Of a stretch of DNA of 64,000 bases, positions 29,822 through 39,130 are shown one piece after another. The DNA lies in assembly GCF_003589595.1 (NCBI RefSeq), contig NW_020653855.1, forward strand, positions 4,766,308 to 4,830,307, given 5' to 3'. Below the pieces are notes generated by a model. That model made no database searches and was not told the origin of the DNA. It saw only the letters and a list, made by a program, of their open reading frames with translations. This stretch comes from Hyposmocoma kahamanoa. Its lineage: Eukaryota > Arthropoda > Insecta > Lepidoptera > Cosmopterigidae. The translations under genes and the position numbers were made by a program. Numbering within the stretch: position 1 is the stretch's first letter; each line of letters begins with the position of its first letter.

Positions 29822-29850
29822 ATGGTAACCGTTCGGCCACGGAGACAGTT
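29822..29850 (-). repeat. SINE1, 5' remainder of the split copy
   Basis: After the target duplication the reverse copy continues CACGGAGACAGTTAATTAC. Other SINE1 copies also end in GAGGCAGTTAA at this position (36.5 and 44.15 kb), which fixes the 5' end of the family. Confidence 0.75.
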
Positions 29851-29992
29851 AATTACATTTTATGTCTATCTTTCTTACGTACGCTTAGGTGGACCGGTGA
29901 GAGCCTGAAGCTCTAAGACACATTCTAGTATGTACACCAGACTATCACAAATGAAACTATATTTAATAATATGTGAGGACCACAGGTGAATA

Positions 29993-32900
29993 GGGATGTA
30001 AGGGGGCACACACCATCACAGCTCTTATTGTCAACCTCACCTGCACGCGGTACATCCTGCAGTAACCGACGAGGCTCTGGCGACCGGTAGTAGGCGGTAT
30101 AGCCCTTCCCCACATTGGCGCTGTCAAATCTGCTGGCTACCGATGGGCAGCAGCGTCGGTAGTACAAAGGCAGCGCCCTGCGATCTCCAACCCGCATGCC
30201 CAGCGTGGAGATTATGGGCAATAACCCCCTTCATGGACGGCACAACCAATCGAAGGCCCCCAGTTCCCGGTCGCCCCGCTATTCCTGGTCACGGTAGCGG
30301 CCATGGTACCGGCGGGGTAGGGGGTGCTAAGAATCCCCGGGCTACCGCAGGCTACCAAAAACAACTGACCTTGGCTACGTTTAACGGACGAACTCTTAGG
30401 CTTGACGAACACCTTGCACAGTTGGAAGTGGAACTGGAGAACATTAGATGGCATGTTCTGGGGCTGTGTGAAGTCCGAAGAGAGGGAGAGGACACCATAA
30501 CCCTAGACTCGGGCCATCTACTGTACTTCCGCGAGGGTGATCAAACATCCCAAGGTGGTATAGGATTCCTCGTCAACAGAGTCCTCTCTAACAACGTTGA
30601 AGAGATCTCCAGTGTGTCGAACAGGGTAGCGTACCTGATCCTTCGGCTATCAAAAAGGTATAGCCTGAAGATCATTCAGGCCTACGCACCGACCTCGACA
30701 CATTCGGATGACGATGTAGAAGATATGTACGAGGACATATCGAAAGCCTTACACAACACCACCAAGGCTCACTTCAACGTTGTTATGGGGGACTTTAACG
30801 CTAAAGTGGGATTCCCAAATCTTGACGAGTCTCGAGTCGGCCCGCATGGTTATGGAGTAAGGAATCACAGGGGGCAAACGCTAGTCAACTTCCTCGAGCA
30901 CGAGAGACTCTTCTTGATGAATTCGTTCTTCAAGAAGAAGCCTCAAAGGAAGTGGACTTGGCGAAGCCCCGACGCTGTGACTAAAAATGAGATCGATTTC
31001 ATCCTGACGGACAAGAGACACATATTCAGAGATGTCTCAGTGATCAACAGGTTTAGCACCGGATCTGATCACCGACTTGTACGAGGCTCTCTGAATATCG
31101 ATGTCAAACTTGAAAGAAGCCGCTTGATGAAGTCCACGCTCCGTCCTAATCCACTCCAGATCATGGCGGGCTCCGAGAAGTTCCATGAACTTCTCGAAGC
31201 GAGATTCGTCGAGCTGAAACCCACCGAGGACGTTGACGAGGCCCTACAAAGCGTGGTTGGGACGCTGAGAAGCGAGGGCATCAAATTCTGTCAATTGCAG
31301 CGTACGGGAAAGAAGTCTAAACTCTCGGATGAGACTCTGCGACTTATGACGAAAAGACGCGATGACATCCAGGCCACTTCGTCAGAGAGGTCATACCTAA
31401 ACAAGCAGATTGCGAAGATGGTACGGCGTGACCTTCGGAGTTCCAATACACGCCTCATTGAGGAGGCGATAGAGCGAAACCGAGGGTCCAAAGTATTCAC
31501 TCAGCAGCTTGGAAGGAGCCACCTGACGAAGCTTACAACGCACGATGGCCTAACCGTTACGTCAAAGCCGCAGATACTTGCCGAGATAAAGGACTTCTAT
31601 GGCCGTTTGTACGCTGTAAATGCTCCTCGGGTCCAGCGTGACAATCACGATTTGAGAGCCACCTTGACGCGCCACTATACCGACGACCTGCCAGAAATCA
31701 GTCAAGACGAGATCGTGTTGGCTCTAAAACAGCTTAAAAATGGAAAAGCCCCCGGTGAAGACGGAGTTACTTCGGAGCTTTTGAAGTCTGGAGGAGTTCC
31801 TATTATCCAGGAACTTCAGAAGCTCTTTAACTTGGTCATTCACTGCGGGAGAACTCCACGGGCGTGGAACAGGAGTATTGTAGTTCTCTTCTTTAAAAAG
31901 GGAGATAAAACTCTACTGAAAAACTACCGACCCATCTCACTCCTGAGTCACGTCTACAAGCTGTTTTCTAGAGTCATCACGAATCGCCTCGCAAGAAGAC
32001 TCGACGAGTTTCAGCCACCGGAACAGGCCGGGTTTCGGGGAGGATATGGCACCATAGACCACATACACACAGTGAGGCAGATTATACAGAAGTCCGAAGA
32101 GTATAATCGGCCCCTGTGTTTAGCTTTCGTGGACTATGAGAAGGCCTTTGACTCTGTCGAAACCTGGGCTGTCCTGGAATCCTTACAGCGGTGCCAAGTG
32201 GACTATCGTTATATACAAGTGTTGAGATGTCTTTACGATGCTGCTACCATGAGTGTCCAAGTACAGGACCAGCAGTCTGAACCTATCCAATTACGCAGAG
32301 GGGTGAGACAGGGGGATGTCATATCCCCGAAACTGTTCACCGCTGCATTGGAGGATATGTTTAAGACGCTGGACTGGAAAAGGATGGGCATTAACATAAA
32401 CGGCGAGTACATCTCACACTTGCGATTTGCAGATGACATAGTCCTAATGGCAGAATCGCTGGAGGAACTGGATCAGATGCTGAACAGCCTAGCATCCGCC
32501 TCGCGGCGGATTGGTCTCGGCATGAACTTTGATAAAACCAAAGTCATGATCAATGACCACATTGATCCGAGACCCATCTGCGTCGATGGCCACCTTCTTG
32601 AAGTTGTTTCCGAATACACTTACCTCGGGCAGATTCTGCAGTTAGGTAGAAATAACTTCGAGAAGGAGGCCAGGAGGAGGATTCAGCTTGGCTGGGCAGC
32701 GTTTGGGAAGCTACGTCGAGTCTTTTCGTCGCCCATCCCGCAGAGCTTGAAAACAAAGGTTTTCAACCAGTGCGTCCTACCAGTTCTAACGTACGGAGCT
32801 GAGTCGTGGACACTCACGATACGGCTAGTCCACCAGTTTAAAGTCGCTCAGCGAGCTATGGAACGAGCTATGCTCGGAGTTTCTCTGAAAGATAAACTCC

Positions 32901-33203
32901 GTAATGAGGTTATCAGACAGAGAACCAAAGTGATCGACATAGCTCTTCGGATAAGCAAGCTGAAGTGGCAGTGGGCTGGACATATCTGCCGAAGAACCGA
33001 CAACCGCTGGGGTAAACGAGTTCTTGAGTGGAGACCACGACTTGGCAAACGTAGTGTGGGACGCCCTCCAGCCAGATGGAGTGACGATCTGCGGAAGATT
33101 GCTGGCAGGAAATGGATGCGTCAAGCCGAGAACAGGGCGAAATGGCGTGCATTAGGGGAGGCCTATGTCCAGCAGTGGACTGCAATAGGCTGATGATGAT
33201 GAT
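29993..33203 (+). mobile_element. Full-length RTE-type non-LTR retrotransposon (15-bp TSD)
   Basis: The 3.2-kb element is bounded by a perfect 15-bp duplication GACCACAGGTGAATA (29978-29992 and 33204-33218). It has a 150-bp 5' UTR, one long ORF, and almost no 3' UTR: the stop at 33191-33193 merges into a TGATGATGATGAT tail. A single endonuclease-RT ORF, a very short 3' region and a short-unit tail are typical of the RTE clade. The perfect duplication and undamaged ORF indicate a recent insertion and probable competence. Confidence 0.93.
30143..33193 (+). CDS. RTE-type endonuclease/reverse transcriptase, 1016 aa
   Basis: The protein nicks target DNA and copies its own RNA at the nick. The N-terminal part (about residues 70-315) is an APE-like endonuclease with LATFNGRTL, LGLCEVRREGEDT, the GDFNAKVG motif (D217) and the catalytic SDH (D309-H310). 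The RT (about 520-790) shows KNGKAPGEDGVTSELL, NYRPISLLSHVYKLFSRVI, AFVDYEKAFDS (D664), RRGVRQGDVISPKLF and FADD (D764-D765). The C-terminal part has LTYGAESWTLT, GHICRRTDNRW and GRPPARWSDDL. All expected catalytic residues are present with no stop. The start is the first ATG of the frame. Residues 1-65 are low-homology, so the true start could be the internal ATG at residue 31. Confidence 0.93.
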   Translation: MGSSVGSTKAAPCDLQPACPAWRLWAITPFMDGTTNRRPPVPGRPAIPGHGSGHGTGGVGGAKNPRATAGYQKQLTLATFNGRTLRLDEHLAQLEVELENIRWHVLGLCEVRREGEDTITLDSGHLLYFREGDQTSQGGIGFLVNRVLSNNVEEISSVSNRVAYLILRLSKRYSLKIIQAYAPTSTHSDDDVEDMYEDISKALHNTTKAHFNVVMGDFNAKVGFPNLDESRVGPHGYGVRNHRGQTLVNFLEHERLFLMNSFFKKKPQRKWTWRSPDAVTKNEIDFILTDKRHIFRDVSVINRFSTGSDHRLVRGSLNIDVKLERSRLMKSTLRPNPLQIMAGSEKFHELLEARFVELKPTEDVDEALQSVVGTLRSEGIKFCQLQRTGKKSKLSDETLRLMTKRRDDIQATSSERSYLNKQIAKMVRRDLRSSNTRLIEEAIERNRGSKVFTQQLGRSHLTKLTTHDGLTVTSKPQILAEIKDFYGRLYAVNAPRVQRDNHDLRATLTRHYTDDLPEISQDEIVLALKQLKNGKAPGEDGVTSELLKSGGVPIIQELQKLFNLVIHCGRTPRAWNRSIVVLFFKKGDKTLLKNYRPISLLSHVYKLFSRVITNRLARRLDEFQPPEQAGFRGGYGTIDHIHTVRQIIQKSEEYNRPLCLAFVDYEKAFDSVETWAVLESLQRCQVDYRYIQVLRCLYDAATMSVQVQDQQSEPIQLRRGVRQGDVISPKLFTAALEDMFKTLDWKRMGININGEYISHLRFADDIVLMAESLEELDQMLNSLASASRRIGLGMNFDKTKVMINDHIDPRPICVDGHLLEVVSEYTYLGQILQLGRNNFEKEARRRIQLGWAAFGKLRRVFSSPIPQSLKTKVFNQCVLPVLTYGAESWTLTIRLVHQFKVAQRAMERAMLGVSLKDKLRNEVIRQRTKVIDIALRISKLKWQWAGHICRRTDNRWGKRVLEWRPRLGKRSVGRPPARWSDDLRKIAGRKWMRQAENRAKWRALGEAYVQQWTAIG

Positions 33204-33256
33204 GACCACAGGTGAATAAGTTTCTCTTGTCAAAGATAATATAATAGTTTATGTGA

Positions 33257-33657
33257 CTGTTACATAATGAAAGGTATCGAGGCGACGAGGACGGCTTCAC
33301 AAAAGTGGAGAAGAAGGATAAGAGGAAGCCCACCAGCTGTAACCAATGTGGCACAGCACCGACAGAACCGGACTTTCTGCTGCGTCCGGCCACGCCGACG
33401 ACGCTGCTGTACCTGTCGCGGCTGCATTACTCCACGAAGTCTGAGGAAATAGTGACATCATACATAAAGCCAAATACACCCTGAGGTTCGAGCGGTTTGA
33501 ATCCCGCCACAACATAAATTTCAATTCGTTTGTGGTGAGAGTACCGACCGAACATCTGTCGGCCTTCATGAAGAAAGAGCTTTGGCCGAAGGGTGTCATG
33601 TATCGGCCGGTTACCCGACAGCAGATTGCGCCACACATCGCCGACAAGTGCAATTAG
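33257..33657 (+). pseudogene. FP-domain protein of a retroelement, frameshifted
   Basis: An open frame begins after a stop at 33254-33256 and reads DEDGFTKVEKKDKRKPTSC, NQCGTA, FLLRPATPTTLLYLSRLHYS. It loses frame near 33478 and continues as RFESRHNINFNSFVVRVPTE and LWPKGVMYRPV to the stop at 33655-33657. The pattern LYLSRLHYST...ESRHN(I/V)NFNSFVVRVP...WPxGV matches the C-terminal domain named after baculovirus FP proteins, which is frequent in ORF1-like proteins of insect retroelements. A related fragment lies at 39.24-39.49 kb. The 5' side is cut close to the RTE insertion. Confidence 0.75.
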
Positions 33658-33719
33658 TTAGAAATAGTTTTTTATTATATTGTTTGCATGTTAGTCTTTA
33701 AGATATATATTATATGGGT
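33658..33719 (+). repeat. 3' UTR of the FP element, first part
   Basis: Reads AGAAATAGTTTTTTATTATA up to TATATGGGT. It is colinear with the UTR of the 39.2-kb relative (GTTAGTCTATAACG and TATGGGTC on that minus strand). The THAP MITE interrupts it at the word ATATGGGT, and it resumes at 34098. Confidence 0.65.
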
Positions 33720-34097
33720 CTTAGAATAATAACGCATCGAAACCTAGTCCGCACACGCTAAGTGAGGCAAATTGAAGCGCTCCCAAAGGGCCTACACGAG
33801 CGGGCGGGCCTTCAGTGCTCAAGGTCAACTTGCACCGCGAACAGCTCCAGAATTTTAGCTAAAAATGACGAAATGTGCGGTAAATGAGTGTAAAAATACG
33901 TCAGACAAACATAAAATAGATACTAACATCACATTCCACAAGGAAGTAACGCGTTTCAACTTGTATTTTTATATAAATATTCACTAAAACCGAAAATTAA
34001 CCTACTACTAAAACTAGCCTATATGAATTTGATTTTTGCTTCACTTGTGACAGTTCGTTAGTACAGAAACTATCATTCTATGCGTTATGATTCTAAG
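33720..34097 (+). mobile_element. THAP-MITE copy 1 (378 bp, 8-bp TSD)
   Basis: Terminal inverted repeats are CTTAGAATAATAACGCAT and ATGCGTTATGATTCTAAG (one mismatch). They are flanked by a perfect 8-bp duplication ATATGGGT (33712-33719 and 34098-34105). The element is a non-autonomous DNA transposon that retains the start exon of a THAP zinc-finger protein. A sister copy of 372 bp lies at 55373-55744. P-superfamily transposases carry an N-terminal THAP DNA-binding domain and make 8-bp duplications, so a P-like origin is likely. Confidence 0.92.
33865..33945 (+). pseudogene. THAP-domain start exon (27 codons), remnant
   Basis: ATG at 33865 opens MTKCAVNECKNTSDKHKI, followed by DTNITFHKE. This is the N-terminal half of a THAP zinc finger, with the first Cys pair C4 and C9 and the conserved phenylalanine and histidine of the FH motif (F24, H25). 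Immediately after codon 27 comes GTAACG, a plausible splice donor in phase 0, which suggests this was exon 1 of a transposase. The remaining zinc ligands and the transposase are absent. The frame otherwise stops at 33985-33987. Confidence 0.75.
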
Positions 34098-34145
34098 ATA
34101 TGGGTCATGTGACCTGAAATAAATAAATAAATTAATTAAAATACG
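34098..34145 (+). repeat. 3' end and AAAT tail of the FP element
   Basis: After the duplicated ATATGGGT the sequence reads CATGTGACCTGAAATAAATA with an AAATTAATTAA end. The relative at 39.13-39.2 kb ends the same way (AAATAAATAAATAAA on its minus strand). The short-unit tail marks a LINE-type retrotransposition product. Confidence 0.65.
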
Positions 34146-34977
34146 AATGTGGGTCACACATGCTTTACCGTAGTTTTTATTTCATTCATAGACAAACTAG
34201 AGTCGGCCCCAACTATCATATCGTTCAATATCAAGTAACGTGTGAAATTTGTGAAAATTGTTGGGCATTGACATTTCATTTCAAATAAAACTTCATCTCG
34301 ACTGATATTAGAGTTGGGGTCGAATCAAATTGTTTTGTTGTTGGAAATGTTCCAAAATAATAAAATCGAATTTGATGTTATTATAAGCAATAATAATATT
34401 TTCACAGATAAGAAATTTGTTCTAACAAAACAGTTTATCTTTATGCTGGTCATAATTTACGGTTTTTGAAAACATCATAGAGGGCTTATGATATGTATGT
34501 AGATAAAAGATATTTTTATTTTCATTACTTTCTACTACGGCAAACTACACTAATATTTCATTCACCCAATGAAATTCTGTAGCGTTTTTTCGGCACGTTT
34601 AAATTTCTTCTATTATAATATAATGATGAAAATTAATTTCAAATCTAAACAATGGTTTTTATAGCAAATTATATTTTAAAACATAACGGACAAGGACGCG
34701 TCGACATTTCGACAAAATTACATCAAATAGAAATTATAGCAAAAGTTAAGTTTGTCATTAGCATAACTGTTTTTTTTTATATAATATTTTAGTGTATCCG
34801 ATAAAATTAATACTAAAAAATCATAATATAAGTGACTCGACTTTTTATCGTAACCAACACAAACTACGAAATTGTTACTACAATTTCGTCGTTTACTATA
34901 AACAATTGTTGAATTTTTTATTCACAAGTCTTACCTTAAACGCGCGAAAGCCTCAAAAAATCTAAGATAGTGATAAC
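34146..34977. other. Unassigned AT-rich stretch
   Basis: No recognisable coding or repeat homology. Two 16-bp near-palindromes occur around 34860-34890 (ACGAAATTGTTACTACAATTTCGT). Confidence 0.3.
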
Positions 34978-35250
34978 ATAATCTCAATACAGAATACTAA
35001 AAAAACCAACCACAAAAGTTCGTAGATCTATTTGCCAAGATTTATTGAAATTGGTTACCGGAAATTACGCGAAACCGGGGTCATCCCCCAGTTTGCCACC
35101 GATAGAGGTGGAATATTTTCTTCAAATTTAAGTGGAACCAATACTAAGATACTCTCTTTCCAACAAAAAAAGAATCATCAAACAATCGCGTAACTACACA
35201 AAAAAACAATCAAATTGAAAAGAACCTCGTCCGTTTTCATCGGCAAAAAA
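34978..35250 (-). repeat. PCR-family repeat, partial reverse copy
   Basis: TAATCTCAATACAGAATACT start, GCCAAGATTTATTGAAATTGG, CCCAGTTTGCCACCGATAG, ATTTTCTTCAAATTTAAGTG and TCCAACAAAAAAAGAATCATC. The end near AACCTCGTCCGTTTTCATCGG is diverged. Confidence 0.6.
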
Positions 35251-35342
35251 GGTCAAAATTTCGTCTTATATCCCGGAAGTAGTTTACATTATGTAAAATA
35301 GACGTGAATATCAAGTAATTCCTCAAAAATAATCATTACGGT

Positions 35343-35570
35343 CATTGACTTACAATTATATGGACGTCGGGTCCGCGCTAAAAAGTGTCCGCGCTTGTAA
35401 GGCGCTAAAATCGTATACAGAGCGCCAAACTCCGCTTTAGTCTTCATTTGTTCGACTGACAGCGCGATACTGCGATGACATTAAAATTTAAATTTCGAAT
35501 AGGTTGACTTGAGACATTTTTTTCGTGGTTTTTGTATTAGACCCGTCGTCCATTTATTTGTAAGTCAATG
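35343..35570 (+). mobile_element. MITE family CATTGAC, copy 3 (228 bp, 8-bp TSD)
   Basis: Termini CATTGACTTACAATTATATG and CATTTATTTGTAAGTCAATG. The duplication ATTACGGT is perfect (35335-35342 and 35571-35578). Length is identical to copies 1 and 5. Confidence 0.92.
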
Positions 35571-35578
35571 ATTACGGT

Positions 35579-36041
35579 TCACAAACTCTAAACTTCATAA
35601 AACTAAATAAAACCATAAGCTTAACTAAATTAACTAACTGATTAATTTCATAAATATTTAACTTCATAAACTCTATCTACAATATTAGTCGATCGAGTTG
35701 GAGATAATGTGGGTTATATTTTTCCGTATATAATGGAGCAGTAAACGGTTTTGACGTAACTCCACTTATGCTATTCTTCCACGAGGGGTGCGATTTATTA
35801 ATCTATTATAACAAAAATCCTTCTGTAATTTGCTATTATTACAAAGCGTCATACAATATAATCTACCAACATAAGTTGTAGTTTATATTTGCTTTACTGC
35901 AACATGCAAACAAATTATTTGAATTTGACATTGAAAAAAGCAATAAGAGCAAAAAGGACGTCGTGAGTTTTGAAGCGGCGTCAACATGGAATTTGTCTAC
36001 TTTATTCATCAGGTTGTCCGCGCAGTGGCAGTTCTCAGTCA
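35579..36041. other. Unassigned AT-rich stretch
   Basis: No homology recognised. The minus-strand open frame over 35863-36096 enters S-family sequence and is not a gene. Confidence 0.3.
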
Positions 36042-36232
36042 GTTTAGGAGCAGGAGAGCTTCTTGTGAAAGAGTTCGTCAAGGGAAGTACTGCCAACTTA
36101 CCTATTTCTGCAGCCGAGCAGTACTAGCAAGCATTACTGTCAAAACCGGAGTTTTGAAGGGTAAGAGTGCTGGTGAAATTACAGGCACATGGAACTCAGG
36201 CGGCGCAGTCCCGTAACTTGCAATTATAAAAA
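36042..36232 (+). repeat. S-family repeat, internally deleted copy
   Basis: GGAGAGCTTCTTGTGAAAGAG, ACTGCCAACTTACCTATTTC, GAGTGCTGGTGAAATTACAGG, then a jump to GCAGTCCCGTAACTTGCAAT and an A-rich end. The middle third is missing. Confidence 0.65.
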
Positions 36233-36298
36233 AAAAACTCCTCACTACACTAAACACTCCTTGTAGCTATCCGTGATCTCTGCATACTCTTTAACTTT

Positions 36299-36508
36299 AG
36301 TGCACACACTCAACATAGCCCCGCACTAGGGAAACCCTGTGCCGCGGGTGCCATGGACACATATATAGACAACCACAAATTACACCCAAACTCATGAGAG
36401 ACATAATGTAGGCCATACAAATATGTATATCTCCCGGCCCGGGAATCGGAGCTGGGACCTCTGCGTGGCAGTCATGATAACCGTTCGGCAACAGAGGCAG
36501 TTAAAACA
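36299..36508 (-). repeat. SINE1, reverse copy
   Basis: TGCACACACTCAACATAGCC start, GTGCCATGGACACATATATAG, CCCGGCCCGGGAATCGGAGC (B-box region with one change) and GAGGCAGTTAAAAC at the 5' end. It is slightly rearranged around the A box (ATGATAACCGTTCGGCAACAG). Confidence 0.8.
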
Positions 36509-37109
36509 GGCGTAATTAATAACGCTGAAATATTGTCATTATCTTATTATACCAAGTTTTCTGCCCTAATGGGTTATTTTGTCAGAAAATTAAATCTGGT
36601 ATACAATTTCAGATAACCTTTCGCGGTAGGTCATTAGGCTCATGGCTTGACTTTAGATATCTCCTGTCTTTTAAAATTAATTTTAAAAAATTATAACAGA
36701 CACACTTTTTTTTAAGTTGTCACCCCTGACCTTAACCTGTATTTAATTTTTCACCTTTTTTTGATAAGTATGCGTTATTTCAATGGTTTTAAGATTAAAT
36801 ACGATTGAAATAGTTTTACTTAGGAATTAACTACGCATATACTTAAATATACATTACATTTATATGAAATACGATGACTGTTCCTCTTACCCCATTTTTG
36901 GGGGAAGAGAAACGTTAGCACAACCTGAACGTTTTTGTCAGATACAATGTAAGTATTAATTGTAGCGTAATGATTGTTAAAACATGAAAAGCTGATTAAC
37001 CAGGGCAAGATTAGAGCATTTCGAAATTCGTATAAGACATTATTTATTCCTCCTAGAGCTCATAACATATGTCTCGAAATAAAATACGTTCCTCTTACCC
37101 CATCTGACC
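36509..37109. other. Unassigned AT-rich stretch
   Basis: No element recognised. TTCCTCTTACCCCAT occurs twice (about 36881 and 37090), a short direct repeat. Confidence 0.3.
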
Positions 37110-37300
37110 TTAATATGCTTTGAGTAGTCAGAACCGATTTTTATTATCTCCTGTGTCAAGTCTCGTATAGTGGCGAACTAGGCGATCAATCCGAGTTTGC
37201 GCACTTTTCGGTAACCGATTTCAATAAAACTTGGTAATTATATGTAATTCCACGTACTTTTCAGGTCGGTTTTTTTAGTACTCTATACTGAGATTTTCAC
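37110..37300 (+). repeat. PCR-family repeat, right-end copy
   Basis: ATATGCTTTGAGTAGTCAGAACC, TATCTCCTGTGTCAAGTC, GGCGAACTAGGCGATC and a GGTCGGTTTTTTTAGTACTC end. The 5' two thirds are absent. Confidence 0.65.
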
Positions 37301-37850
37301 TATAGTTACAAAAGTTATTAATTAATTAATAACTTTTAGTTTTTACTTTAGGTATTTAAATACCTTATTTTTAATTTTGCAAAGAAACATTCCAATTTAC
37401 GCTACATTACGTTTTACAAATTATTTTATTGAATGAATTGTTAGTAAGTTGTTTTCAACAATTTTTTCTTTACCTTTGAAACACCTTTCCATTTCGTTTT
37501 AATTTTATTTTCTTTTTACTATACTAATACACAATAATAACTGTAAACTCCACTGAATTATCGTATAAACACGCTTCGTAAACTCCAGCTTTATACTGTA
37601 CATAAATCCTTCAATACAGGGTGCCCCATAAACAGTTTACGAGGATATAATTAAAAGGTCCTTAATGGTATAATTTCGGAAATCTACTTTAACGTCTGTT
37701 TTATTTATTTTGTTCACGCTTTATGGACTTGTTGATTTTAGCAAGTTAATGGTGGTACGTAATAATAAAATAATACACTGTAGAGGGGGTTCTTTGAAAA
37801 TTGGATGACGTGTCCAAATTAGAAATGTGTAAGTAACAATTATTAAAGCG
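37301..37850. other. Unassigned AT-rich stretch
   Basis: No coding homology. A TTATTAATTAATTAATAA palindrome lies at about 37315-37332. Confidence 0.3.
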
Positions 37851-38140
37851 GCATCTCTGGTAGCTGTAAAGGTAGTGGCTGAGTGAAGAAATAGATTTCT
37901 CACAGATGGCCCTACGGCAAAAAAGTCGTTAAAAAACAAAGATCTACAACAAGCAGATAGAAAAAATCCATCCAGTTTGTTCCATGGCTTAGTTGACATA
38001 GCGTCTGGCACGATTTGCTGGAAGACGTTAGTTTGAATCCAGCCGGATCAAAGGGATTCTTTCTAAGCGTTCGATCTTTGTATTAATAATTTGAACAAAC
38101 TAGTGGAGTAATTACACACAAATAATTGAATATCATGGTG
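37850..38140 (+). repeat. T-family repeat with tRNA-like unit, copy 4
   Basis: GCATCTCTGGTAGCTGTAAAGG, GATTTCTCACAGATGGCCC, then A box TGGCTTAGTTGA (37985-37996) and B box AGTTTGAATCC (38030-38040, one substitution). It ends TCTTTGTATTAATAATTTGA followed by ACAAACTAGTGGAGTAATTA, the sequence that also starts the family. The copy may therefore be a dimer junction. Confidence 0.7.
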
Positions 38141-38216
38141 GTCAAGCATCGTGATAATCAATAAACTTAAAAATTACAATGATTAAAGATACATCTTAGT
38201 CAGCTGTAAAAGTTAA

Positions 38217-38440
38217 ACTGCCTCCATGACCGAGCGGTTACCATGCCGGACTGCCACGCAGAGGTCCCCGGTTCGATTCCCGGGCCGGGAGAAATAGTTG
38301 TATGGCCTACAATTATTTCTCTCGTAAGTTTGGGTGTAATTTGTGGTTGTCTATGTGTGTGTCCATGGCACCCGCGACACAGGGTTTCCCTAGTGCGGGG
38401 CTATGTTGAGTGTGTGCGTTATTTATTTATTTATTTAAAG
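38217..38440 (+). repeat. SINE1, full forward copy
   Basis: ACTGCCTCCATGACCGAGCGG start (A box with one change), GGTTCGATTCCCGGGCCGGG (perfect B box), GTGTGTCCATGGCACCCGCG and an end GTGTGTGCGTTATTTATTTA with an ATTT tail. The open frame through it is the SINE itself. Confidence 0.88.
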
Positions 38441-38527
38441 GTACCTACCTGGCTGAGTCAAGAAATAGATTTCTCACAAATGTGTAAGTAACGCGAGTAA
38501 TGCTACAACTGTGATATCACGCGACAA

Positions 38528-38770
38528 TTTTTTTTTTTGTAATATCAAGTGACGGGATGGTAAGCTACACGCCTGTCCCTAACAGTTGCAGTGCCACTCA
38601 GAGTGTTAAATCGTAAAGATTTGAAGGACTTTGCTAGTGCGCCCGCCACCCAGAGACATAAGTTGATAAGTCCCATGTGCCTGCAATTTCACTAGCACCC
38701 TTCAAAACCGGAACACAGCAATGCTGACATTACTGCTCGACGGTAGGAATAGGTACTTCTCCTTAAAAGT
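38528..38770 (-). repeat. S-family repeat, reverse copy
   Basis: TTTTTTTTGTAATATCAAGTGACGG start, ACACGCCTGTCCCTAACAGTT, CATGTGCCTGCAATTTCAC and ACATTACTGCTCGACGG. The last part of the family is missing. Confidence 0.7.
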
Positions 38771-39130
38771 GTAATGTAATAAGGAAAGAAATTATTTTTT
38801 TCCTAAAACCTACACCAAACAGTGAAACATGCAACTATATAGTACATTACAATACTGATTTCAATTCTAGAAAATAAATTTCTAAATTTCACTATACTGT
38901 TTCAAATAAACAAACATTTCAAGCGGGAAAAAAGTAATTGACGAAGAGAGCAGGCAAGTTCTAACGTCACTCCAAACGTCAATTACCTTCACGTTACAAG
39001 GATATTACTACGAGTTCTCATTTTAAACTCACTAATTGTAAAGCGAAGTAGAGTGTGAGTGTCAAGTGACTCCAGAAAAAAAATCTCACCGAGGGACATC
39101 GAGCCTAGAAAACGGGTAACGTTCCTCCTT
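38771..39130. other. Unassigned stretch
   Basis: No homology recognised. Confidence 0.3.

Noticed and set aside
30212..33233. Several minus-strand open frames of 66-106 codons across the RTE
   Set aside because: They are antisense shadows of the 1016-codon RTE frame.
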